In this document: piece by piece, positions 1 through 5,941 of the stretch
Position numbering within the stretch: position 1 is the stretch's first letter
Layout: every line of letters begins with the position of its first letter
From: Desulfobacterales bacterium
GTDB lineage: Bacteria; Desulfobacterota; Desulfobacteria; Desulfobacterales; JAFDCJ01
Assembly (NCBI GenBank): GCA_029939875.1
Contig: JAOZSC010000086.1
Coordinates: 2,640 to 8,580, forward strand
DNA length: 5,941 bases
Direction: 5' to 3'
Made by a program: the position numbers and the translations under genes
Notes under the pieces: generated by a model
What the model was told of the DNA's origin: nothing
Database searches by the model: none
What the model saw: the letters and a program-made list of their open reading frames with translations, nothing else

Positions 1-3000
1 CCGGTGGTGGGGGTCACCCTGCCTTTTATCAGCCAGGGGGGCTCGTCAAAAGGATGCGGCGATCGGCCCAGCAATACCAGGCTGATCCGGGTGCGCTCGG
101 CAAGGGCCAGCGCCGCGGAAGCTGCAATGCCCCTGGCACCGCCACTGATGACCACGACATCATCGGGATTGAGGGTCAGACGGCCCGATGGAAAGGCAGC
201 GGGTTCCAGGGCCAGCGTCCAACGATCAGTGTTATCCAGTCCAATTTCAACCGGTCCGGGCGTTAAAATTTCGTTGACTATCGTCTGTGCCTTTTTTTGA
301 ATATCCTCCTGTTCGGGGATAATATCGATGGCATGGCAGCAAACCGCGGGCCATTCGATAGCCGCTGTTTTTGTAAGGCCTGCCAGGGCGCCCTGAAGGG
401 GATAGTCAAGAAATTGCTGCCGGCAGCCAAAGGCACCGTCAAGGCGGGTGACGGTGGCAAACAGGGCCCCGCCATCTTCGGCAGAACCGGTGATGTCTGG
501 TGCCAGTTGTTTCGTCAGGGTAAAAACCTTTTTCAGATCCTGAAGCATTTGCCCGGATTTTGGATCCAGCACGATAACCAGGCCGGCGGCAGTTTTCAAC
601 TGCTGGGAATCCGTTGCAGCGTCAAGAGGGATGCCCGTTGCGTGAATGCCCCGTTTTAAAAAAGCGGCGATGATTTGCGCCGACAGGCCAGAGCCTTCCC
701 TGGTTACATACACCACTTTATCAGCGTTAATTGCAACCGGCGCAAGATCAGGCGCGGGCGCGGGTATCACCGAGATCAGTCTGCGGGAAACGCTTTGCAG
801 GTTTTCCGTCGGCCGGGATAAATCCACCGGCTCCGGGGAAGAGCCGGGTGTCGGCGTTTGGTCGGCTCCGGCCAGTTGGGCTGGTTTTATTTTTTTCGCA
901 GTCTCGTTGGAATTATCGGATAAATCGGGTGTTGACAGGAATTGCGCAATTTGTCCAAGGGTTTTCAAGGTGCCCATGACATCGGGAGAAACAGCGGGCA
1001 GGTGGGGCAATTGCTCTTCGAGGCTTGAAAGGATCTCCACGCGTTTGATGGAGTCGATGCCCAGATCGGCTTCGATGTCCATGTCCAGGCCGAGCATTTC
1101 CCGGGGATAGCCCGTCAGGCGGCTGACGACCTCCAGCAGCGTGGTGCTGATTTCATGCGATCCGGTGTGGGCCGGGGCGAGATTTTCGCTGCTTGGCAGC
1201 TTTTCTCCTCTGGGCGCAGCAGCTGCTGGCGGGGTTTCATTTGCTGATTCATCACCTGCGGCGCCCAGAAATTCGACAATTTGTCCAAGGGTTTTCAAGG
1301 TGCCCATGACATCGGGAGAAACAGCGGGCAGGTGGGGCAATTGCTCTTCGAGGCTTGAAAGGATCTCCACGCGTTTGATGGAGTCGATGCCCAGATCGGC
1401 TTCGATGTCCATGTCCAGGCCGAGCATTTCCCGGGGATAGCCCGTCAGGCGGCTGACGACCTCCAGCAGCGTGGTGCTGATTTTTTCCTGCTGCTGAAAA
1501 GACTGGGCGCCTGCAGATCGGGGAGCGATGACAGCCGGCGCTGCATTTTTTTCTGGATACCCGTTGGCCGCCGTTTCAGAATCATTGCGGCCGAATGGCA
1601 TTTGCGGCATGATGGCCGTCGGCGTGGCATCGGTCGGCAGGGTTTGCGGTGAACTTGCGGCAGCTGCAGGATTTACAACTGTCGGCAGCACGAGACCATC
1701 TTCGGTCTGCGTCTCAGGCTCTGCAGAATAAAGCGGTGGCGACACCTGTTCGGACGGCTGTGCCGCATGCGGCGAAATTCCCAATGAGCCTTCCGCCAGA
1801 CGCTGGGTGTTTCTCATAATTTCCTGCAGGGCGCGATTGGCTTCGGCCTGGGACTCCAGAAACTTCTGGTGCGCCAGGGTTGTTTGCGATTGAAGTTGCT
1901 GCATGGACTTTAATCCTTCGGTAACCACCTTGAAGGCGTCCATGATGACGTCTGGTTTTTTTATTCGATCCTGATCCATGGGTTCCTGATATTCAATCCC
2001 GGGGGAAAATGTTGAAGATGAAGCCGGTTTCTGATTCCGGTAGTTGGTCCCGCTAAGGGGGATGTTCATTTTCGGTTTTCGAATGCCTGAAACCCGGTGC
2101 CCCCAACGGTCCAGGGCTACGGGATGGCCCAGGGATGCCAGCCGGCAGAGCAGTCCGGCAAAATCCGCGATACCAGCGCCGGATTTTCCCGCCGAGGCAT
2201 CCAGTGCGATGGCCTGAAACTGCCGGCCCTGCAAAATATCGTCGATCAAGCGGGTGAGCACTGATCGAGGGCCGACTTCCACGAACGTGGACACACCGGC
2301 TTGATAAAGATTTTCAATTTCCCGGACGAATTCGACCGGGCAGGCCAGATGATTTCCCAGTTGTCGTCGGACCTCATCCGGGTCACGCGAATAGGTGTTG
2401 CCGCCAGTATTGGCGTACACATCAACAGCGCTCGGATCGATGTCGATCTTTGACAATGCCCGGGCAAAGGGCTCCAGGGCGTCTTTGATCTGCGGGCTGT
2501 GAAAAGCGGCTGAAACTGGCAGCCGGACGGTGCGAATGTGTTTTTGGCGGCATATTGTCTCGATTTCGGCGATCTGTGACGCCGAACCGGATAAAACGCC
2601 CTGGCCGGGGCTGTTGTAATTAGCCAGAACGACGTTGGTACCCGTATCGCTCAGCAGTGATTCCAACTTTTCTATGGGAGCAAAAACCGCCAGCATGGCA
2701 CCGGGCCGATGGCGGCGATTTTTACTGACATCGGCCATGAGGCGGCCGCGGGTGACGGCCAGTTCCAAAAATGCCGCTTCTTCCATCCAGCCGGCCGTAC
2801 AAAGAGCCGTCAATTCTCCAAAGCTGTGCCCACAGGTTGCCGCCGGCACAACGTTGAACTGTTGCAGCACCCTGAACATGGCCAGGCTGACGGCCCCGAT
2901 AGCCGGTTGGGCCACTTCCGTGCGGCGCAATCTTTCTTCGTGTTTAACGCGGCGATCGGCGGCAGCAACCGGGGGAGGGAAAATCAGGTCGCTAAGACGT

Positions 3001-4835
3001 CCGGAAGATTCAAATTTTCGGTTGGCTGCTTCCAGTACGGCCATGGCCCGGGGAAATGTGCAGATGAAATCCCGGCCCATGCCCGTGTATTGGCTCCCCT
3101 GGCCCGGAAAGACCAGTGCCAGTTTGCCAGGGACTGGTCCGACTCCTGAATAAATGTTTTTCGAATTCAAACCGCTGTGTCCGGCTTGCGGGTTCAGCGC
3201 ATCAAGGGCCCGATCCAGCAGTCGACCCCTGGTTTCATCGGGGCTGCAGACCATCAGGATACGGTTGGGATCCTGGCTGGAAAAGCGGCTGCGGGATTCG
3301 GCGGCCATCACGGCAAACTCGTCATCTGACATTTCGCGGGAAACGGCAGCTTTTATTTTACGTACCTGTTGAATCAGTGCTGAGGGATCATTTGCAGAAA
3401 AAGCCAGGATTTCCGAATCCCCGGTCCAGGATGTTTCTGTTTTCCGGTGCTTGTATTCTTCGAGTACCGCGTGGAAATTGCTGCCGCCGAAGCCAAAGGC
3501 ACTCACGCCGGCCCGCCGGGGGTGGTCGTTGCTGGAAAACCAGGGACGCAGTGAGGTGTTCAGGTAAAAGGGGCTGCCTTCGATTCCCAAAGCCGGGTCG
3601 GGCGTTTCGGCCTTCAAGGTGGGGGGCAATACCTTGTGATAAAGCCCCAGGGCTGCCTTGATCAGGGCGGCTGCACCGGAAGCGGCCTTGGTGTGGCCGA
3701 TCATGGATTTGACCGAGCCCAGGGCACAGCCGGGATTGCCGGAAGCGGATTTTCCGAAAACCCGGCGCAGGGCTTCAAATTCGACCTTGTCGCCTACCCG
3801 GGTTCCGGTGCCGTGGGCTTCAATCAGCTCGACGGTGGCAGGATCCACCCCGGCATTTTCATAGGCATCGTGCAGGGCTTTGATCTGGCCTTCAACCCTG
3901 GGTGAATATATACTTTGGGATTTTCCGTCGCTGGAGGACCCCAGGGCCTTGATAACCGCATAAATCCGGTTGCCGTCCCGTTCGGCTTCCGCAAGTCTTT
4001 TCAGCACCAGGATGCCGATGCCTTCACCGAGCACGGTTCCGTCGGCGTCTTTTGAAAACGGGCGGGCATCCCCGGTGGGGGAAAGCGTGCCCGTTTTGGC
4101 AAAGCACATGTGCATGAAAATGTCGTTTAAGGTATCAGCGCCGCCGGTGACCACCAGGTCGCTGCGGCCGGACATAAGCTCCAGCACGGCCAGGTGAACG
4201 GCACTCATTGAACTGGCGCAGGCAGCGTCCACCACGCAGTTGGTGCCCCTTAAGTCCAGGCGGTTGCATATTTTGCCGGCCACCACATTACCGAGAAGCC
4301 CCGGAAAAGAGTTTTCCTGCCAGGGAATGTAAGACTCGGAAATTCGGGTGATAATCTCCTCTGTTTTTTCCGCCGGAATGGAGGACTGCTCGAGAGCCCG
4401 GCGCCATATGGGATGGCCGAGCCTTGAGCTCAATGGGATGACCAGCTCCTGAGTGCCGGTGACCCCCAGGATGACCGAGGTCCTGTCGCGGTTAAACCCC
4501 CGTGCGCTGTCGAAGCGGCAGTCCTCCAGAGCCATCTTCGCTGCCAGCAGTCCGAGAAGCTGGGAAGTGTCGGTGGCCTCCAGGGAAGAGGGGGGGATAC
4601 CAAATTCGGATGGATCGAAGTCCACCGGTGAAAGAAAACCTCCCCGTTTGCAGTACACGTGGTCCGGTTTTTGGGGGTCGGAATCAAAATAATCCGACGG
4701 TGACCAGTGGGAATCGGGGATGTCGGTGATGGCATTCCTGCCGTGATACAGCAGGTCCCAGTATTTTTTAAGGCCTGTTGACTTCGGAAAGATACAGCCC
4801 ATTCCGATAATGGCCACCGGCTGGTTGTCAGGCAT
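1..4835 (-). CDS. PfaA-like PUFA/secondary-lipid synthase, KS-AT-ACP-ACP-KR, partial (C-terminus beyond left edge)
   Basis: Multidomain cytoplasmic synthase that should extend acyl chains from malonyl units held on its own carrier domains. I translated the frame from ATG 4835 to base 3 and found 1611 codons with no stop. KS (about 6-460): VAIIGMG near the start, active-site Cys206 in DAACASS, His341 in EAHGTGT, His381 in IGHTKAASG, then GFGGSNFH at 448-455. AT (about 573-870): FPGQGSQ at 576-582, Ser671 in GHSFGE, Arg696 in TRGRLM, His779 in AAFHS; the F in this motif fits malonyl use. A charged helical linker (about 965-1017) and a Pro/Ala linker follow. ACP1 (1119-1190) has its phosphopantetheine Ser1152 and ACP2 (1229-1300) Ser1262, both in LGIDSIKR. 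After about 1320 comes a KR structural half, then the NADPH-binding GGARGI at 1565-1570, where the window soon ends. The ATG is preferred because the KS motif begins seven residues later and AAGGA lies upstream; the frame stays open to 4976 but has no earlier ATG. The family call is firm; product and exact subfamily are not. PfaA proteins usually carry more than two ACPs. Confidence 0.93.
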   Translation of the reverse strand, partial: MPDNQPVAIIGMGCIFPKSTGLKKYWDLLYHGRNAITDIPDSHWSPSDYFDSDPQKPDHVYCKRGGFLSPVDFDPSEFGIPPSSLEATDTSQLLGLLAAKMALEDCRFDSARGFNRDRTSVILGVTGTQELVIPLSSRLGHPIWRRALEQSSIPAEKTEEIITRISESYIPWQENSFPGLLGNVVAGKICNRLDLRGTNCVVDAACASSMSAVHLAVLELMSGRSDLVVTGGADTLNDIFMHMCFAKTGTLSPTGDARPFSKDADGTVLGEGIGILVLKRLAEAERDGNRIYAVIKALGSSSDGKSQSIYSPRVEGQIKALHDAYENAGVDPATVELIEAHGTGTRVGDKVEFEALRRVFGKSASGNPGCALGSVKSMIGHTKAASGAAALIKAALGLYHKVLPPTLKAETPDPALGIEGSPFYLNTSLRPWFSSNDHPRRAGVSAFGFGGSNFHAVLEEYKHRKTETSWTGDSEILAFSANDPSALIQQVRKIKAAVSREMSDDEFAVMAAESRSRFSSQDPNRILMVCSPDETRGRLLDRALDALNPQAGHSGLNSKNIYSGVGPVPGKLALVFPGQGSQYTGMGRDFICTFPRAMAVLEAANRKFESSGRLSDLIFPPPVAAADRRVKHEERLRRTEVAQPAIGAVSLAMFRVLQQFNVVPAATCGHSFGELTALCTAGWMEEAAFLELAVTRGRLMADVSKNRRHRPGAMLAVFAPIEKLESLLSDTGTNVVLANYNSPGQGVLSGSASQIAEIETICRQKHIRTVRLPVSAAFHSPQIKDALEPFARALSKIDIDPSAVDVYANTGGNTYSRDPDEVRRQLGNHLACPVEFVREIENLYQAGVSTFVEVGPRSVLTRLIDDILQGRQFQAIALDASAGKSGAGIADFAGLLCRLASLGHPVALDRWGHRVSGIRKPKMNIPLSGTNYRNQKPASSSTFSPGIEYQEPMDQDRIKKPDVIMDAFKVVTEGLKSMQQLQSQTTLAHQKFLESQAEANRALQEIMRNTQRLAEGSLGISPHAAQPSEQVSPPLYSAEPETQTEDGLVLPTVVNPAAAASSPQTLPTDATPTAIMPQMPFGRNDSETAANGYPEKNAAPAVIAPRSAGAQSFQQQEKISTTLLEVVSRLTGYPREMLGLDMDIEADLGIDSIKRVEILSSLEEQLPHLPAVSPDVMGTLKTLGQIVEFLGAAGDESANETPPAAAAPRGEKLPSSENLAPAHTGSHEISTTLLEVVSRLTGYPREMLGLDMDIEADLGIDSIKRVEILSSLEEQLPHLPAVSPDVMGTLKTLGQIAQFLSTPDLSDNSNETAKKIKPAQLAGADQTPTPGSSPEPVDLSRPTENLQSVSRRLISVIPAPAPDLAPVAINADKVVYVTREGSGLSAQIIAAFLKRGIHATGIPLDAATDSQQLKTAAGLVIVLDPKSGQMLQDLKKVFTLTKQLAPDITGSAEDGGALFATVTRLDGAFGCRQQFLDYPLQGALAGLTKTAAIEWPAVCCHAIDIIPEQEDIQKKAQTIVNEILTPGPVEIGLDNTDRWTLALEPAAFPSGRLTLNPDDVVVISGGARGIAASAALALAERTRISLVLLGRSPHPFDEPPWLIKGRVTPTT
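947..1153 (-). repeat. 207-bp perfect direct repeat, copy B (encodes ACP2)
   Basis: This copy encodes the second carrier domain, residues 1229-1296 as whole codons, with the modified serine at 1262. It is identical to 1277-1483. It is preceded by TGSHE and followed by AQFLSTPD, both unlike the first copy. The 42-residue linker between the two ACPs (1187-1228) is rich in Ala, Pro and acidic residues and is not itself repeated, apart from a short S-x-N-E-T resemblance after each domain. Confidence 0.95.
1277..1483 (-). repeat. 207-bp perfect direct repeat, copy A (encodes ACP1)
   Basis: This copy encodes the first carrier domain of the synthase, residues 1119-1186 as whole codons, with the modified serine at 1152. 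It matches 947-1153 base for base at an offset of exactly 330 bp, so the 68 shared codons are the same even at silent positions. Flanks on both sides differ: the ACP is preceded by QQQEK here and followed by VEFLGAAG. Exact identity points to a recent duplication or to continuing gene conversion. Confidence 0.95.
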
Positions 4836-4845
4836 GTTCTGGAGA

Positions 4846-4850
4846 TCCTT
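4846..4850 (-). promoter_or_regulatory. Probable ribosome binding site of the synthase gene
   Basis: Read on the minus strand this is AAGGA, ten bases before the ATG at 4835. The spacing is on the long side but workable. It supports the ATG start over possible TTG or GTG codons further up the same open frame. Confidence 0.5.
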
Positions 4851-5034
4851 ACTTACCGTAGATATGAAACCGCTGATCGATTCGTGGAATGCATACAAGC
4901 AAACACAAAAGGAGGCGACTGCGGGTTGTCGGGTGAAAATTATTTCTCGGTCGGCTTTTAATTGGTTGAACCGGTTTTATAAACACGGTGGAAATAGAAA
5001 CCCTTTGATATTAGCTACTTTAGGGGCTTTTAAC

Positions 5035-5055
5035 CCTGAACGCTGAACCCGGAAC
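5035..5055. repeat. Three tandem degenerate heptamers
   Basis: CCTGAAC (5035-5041), GCTGAAC (5042-5048) and CCGGAAC (5049-5055) follow one another without gaps. Each differs from the first by one or two bases. They could be a small array of regulator sites or simple slippage-derived sequence; nothing here decides it. Confidence 0.45.
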
Positions 5056-5080
5056 TGCTCAACCCAATGTTACGTTTATA

Positions 5081-5109
5081 TATATAGTGCAAATTGGTGG
5101 AAAATTCAA
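5081..5109 (-). promoter_or_regulatory. Candidate promoter for the synthase (weak)
   Basis: On the minus strand TTGAAT (5109-5104) and TATATA (5086-5081) are 17 bases apart, each matching the sigma-70 consensus at four of six positions. If used, transcription would start near 5074 and leave an untranslated leader of about 240 bases. The region is AT-rich, so a match of this quality may be accidental, but I saw no better one nearer the gene. Confidence 0.25.
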
Positions 5110-5112
5110 GGG

Positions 5113-5141
5113 TTGCAAAAAAAATAATTAGTTGTTATGGT
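5113..5141 (+). promoter_or_regulatory. Candidate promoter for the MerR-like regulator
   Basis: TTGCAA (5113-5118) and TATGGT (5136-5141) are separated by 17 bases, the ideal sigma-70 spacing, each with four of six consensus bases. The predicted start is about 5148, giving a leader of about 50 bases before the ATG at 5201. The -10 box lies on the left arm and spacer of the palindrome at 5131-5152, the arrangement expected of a repressed promoter. Confidence 0.4.
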
Positions 5142-5152
5142 GGCATAACAAC
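5131..5152. promoter_or_regulatory. Perfect 9-bp inverted repeat, probable operator
   Basis: Left arm GTTGTTATG (5131-5139) and right arm CATAACAAC (5144-5152) are exact reverse complements around the spacer GTGG. It sits in the intergenic gap, 48 bases before the regulator start, over the candidate -10 box. A dimeric DNA-binding protein such as the adjacent MerR-like product is the natural ligand, which would mean autoregulation. It is not followed by a T tract, so it is not a terminator. Confidence 0.6.
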
Positions 5153-5188
5153 CGTATAAGTAATAGCATCTTTATTACGCGAGATGAC

Positions 5189-5193
5189 AGGAG
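5189..5193 (+). promoter_or_regulatory. Ribosome binding site deciding the regulator start
   Basis: AGGAG stands seven bases before ATG 5201, near-ideal strength and spacing. It decides the start against a TTG at 5132 in the same frame, which lies inside the palindrome and would add 23 residues without family resemblance. Confidence 0.8.
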
Positions 5194-5200
5194 TGTATCC

Positions 5201-5779
5201 ATGATTAAATTTTATACCAACAGAGAACTGGCACAAAAGTTTCACATAAACCTGGCTCGCTGGAAGCGGTGGTCGCGTGAATTTTTGCCGCCCGACCCCC
5301 TGGGGGGGCTGCAGACGGGTTACGCGCGCCAGTATAACCCCAATGAGGCCTTTATTCTGTATCTCGCGGGTCACCTGGTGGGTGAGATGAAATTCAGTAT
5401 TACGGAAGTCCGTCGGATTTTAAGCACCGTGCATCCCTGGCTGGCAGAGCATGGCTTTTTGTTCGATTTTTCAGGAGGTGTGAACAGTGCTAATAAAGAT
5501 CCTCAATCCACGGCGTTGTTCAGCGCCTACCAGTTGATTGTCATCCCCGGAAAACAATGCATTGGCAAAGAGGCATCTGTGATTTGCCTGGCACGAGGCG
5601 TGGAGATCGCGGGTGACCGCCCGGATTCAAAAGGCCGTCGGCAATGCTATGTTGAATTGCCCGTCGGCACGGGGGCAAACGAATTTCGCCTGGAAGATAT
5701 CACCAGTTACCGGGTTTTAAATATCAGCGTCCTGCGGCGGAACTTTTTAAATGCCTTAAAAGAAGTGCCTTGTGCCTAA
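5201..5779 (+). CDS. MerR-like helix-turn-helix transcriptional regulator
   Basis: Protein of 192 residues, probably a cytoplasmic DNA-binding regulator. Residues 5-75 follow the MerR N-terminal domain closely: helix-turn-helix YTNRELAQKF then NLARWKRWSREFLPP (17-31), wing motif GYARQYNPNEA (40-50), and a later helix with SITEVRRIL (66-74) where MerR proteins have their 'G-x-s-l-x-e-I' segment. The rest, about 76-192, is not the long dimerisation helix and metal- or drug-binding tail of classic MerR proteins. It looks mixed or beta-rich, with YQLIVIPGK, SVICLARGVEIA and CYVELPVG stretches, and I do not recognise it. Its few cysteines (near 125, 134, 151 and 191) do not form a MerR metal-site pattern. 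It is transcribed away from the synthase, with 365 bp between the starts and a palindrome over its own candidate promoter, so it may control itself and the lipid genes. The DNA-binding role is well supported; ligand and targets are unknown. Confidence 0.85.
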   Translation: MIKFYTNRELAQKFHINLARWKRWSREFLPPDPLGGLQTGYARQYNPNEAFILYLAGHLVGEMKFSITEVRRILSTVHPWLAEHGFLFDFSGGVNSANKDPQSTALFSAYQLIVIPGKQCIGKEASVICLARGVEIAGDRPDSKGRRQCYVELPVGTGANEFRLEDITSYRVLNISVLRRNFLNALKEVPCA

Positions 5780-5941
5780 AGTTGTGGCGTCGCTACGCTC
5801 CGTCTTTTATAAACACTCTTTGTAGCAAATAGAGCGCTTGTCAGAATAACGTTGCGATAGCGGTTGTCATGTTTGCAATAATTTCAGGCTGTTACACATT
5901 GCATTTTCTCCTGTTAGGAAATCTGGCAAACGGAACATATT
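5780..5941. other. Non-coding tail downstream of the regulator, nothing assigned
   Basis: No convincing gene, RNA or terminator was found in these 162 bases. A small hairpin is possible at 5788-5799 (GCGT, loop CGCT, ACGC), but it is short and lacks a proper T tract. GTTGTCATG at 5863-5871 matches eight of nine bases of the operator arm, without a matching second arm. Confidence 0.5.

Larger units (their letters stand above)
4836..5200. other. Divergent intergenic region and leader, 365 bp
   Basis: No coding sequence is supported here. The base composition turns visibly richer in A and T than either flanking gene, especially at 5071-5135. It contains the probable synthase ribosome binding site (4846-4850), three degenerate heptamers (5035-5055), candidate promoters in both directions, the palindrome at 5131-5152 and the regulator's ribosome binding site. 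A plus-strand open frame (4810-5046) crosses it but overlaps the synthase start, has no recognisable product and is judged spurious. Confidence 0.7.

Noticed and set aside
646..1440. Two plus-strand open frames (646-1110 and 1141-1440) ending in the same peptide
   Set aside because: They are antisense shadows; their shared end is only the reverse strand of the duplicated ACP sequence.
2635..3661. Overlapping plus-strand open frames of 146-181 codons opposite the AT and the end of the KS
   Set aside because: The minus strand here carries intact AT and KS motifs in one continuous frame, so these are antisense by-products of GC-rich codons.
4810..5046. 78-codon plus-strand open frame across the synthase start and the leader
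   Set aside because: It overlaps the first codons of a well-supported gene, has no ribosome binding site or recognisable protein features, and includes the non-coding gap.
5132..5200. Extended TTG start for the MerR-like protein
   Set aside because: The ATG at 5201 has AGGAG at ideal spacing and begins right where MerR similarity starts; the extension would run through the palindrome and the predicted transcription start.
5135..5374. Minus-strand open frame of 79 codons
   Set aside because: It lies opposite the regulator and its operator, and has no features of its own.
4975..5816. 12-bp direct repeat TTTTATAAACAC at 4975-4986 and 5805-5816, flanking the regulator
   Set aside because: About one 12-bp match is expected by chance in a window this long, the sequence is AT-rich, and there are no inverted ends or target-site features of a mobile element.
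5841..5912. Two tiny minus-strand frames (5899-5867, 10 codons; 5870-5841, 9 codons) joined by ATGA, with AGGAG upstream at 5912-5908
   Set aside because: The arrangement looks like translational coupling, but frames this short arise easily by chance and nothing coding-like follows them.
5905..5921. Hairpin TCCT-GTT-AGGA near the right edge as a terminator
   Set aside because: The stem is four bases and no T tract follows on either strand.

Overview
The window holds the 5' part of one very large gene on the minus strand, a divergent regulatory gene on the plus strand, and the control region between them. The large gene starts at 4835 and runs without a stop off the left edge. It encodes at least 1611 residues of a multidomain synthase with the order ketosynthase (KS), acyltransferase (AT), acyl carrier protein (ACP), ACP, ketoreductase (KR, cut by the edge). 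The order and the motifs place it with the PfaA-type subunit of polyunsaturated-fatty-acid (PUFA) or secondary-lipid synthases, not with ordinary modular polyketide synthases.

Layout: 1-4835 (minus) is the partial synthase. 4836-5200 is an AT-richer intergenic and leader region with a perfect 9-bp inverted repeat (5131-5152) lying over a plausible plus-strand -10 box. 5201-5779 (plus) is a 192-residue MerR-like DNA-binding protein with a clear ribosome binding site. 5780-5941 shows no gene I can support.

The window suggests a regulated lipid locus. The divergent regulator probably binds the palindrome, certainly in a position to control itself and possibly the synthase. The product of the synthase cannot be read from this window, because the rest of the KR, any dehydratase and the partner subunits (PfaB, PfaC, PfaD, phosphopantetheinyl transferase) would lie to the left.

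Organism: a bacterium with moderately GC-rich coding DNA. The KS resembles the Pfa-like synthases found in Desulfobacterota (sulfate reducers and relatives), among other lineages. That assignment is inference from remembered family resemblance and is weak.

The most unusual feature is a 207-bp block, perfectly identical at DNA level, that encodes both ACPs. This implies recent duplication or gene conversion, and it makes the true ACP count uncertain if the assembly came from short reads.
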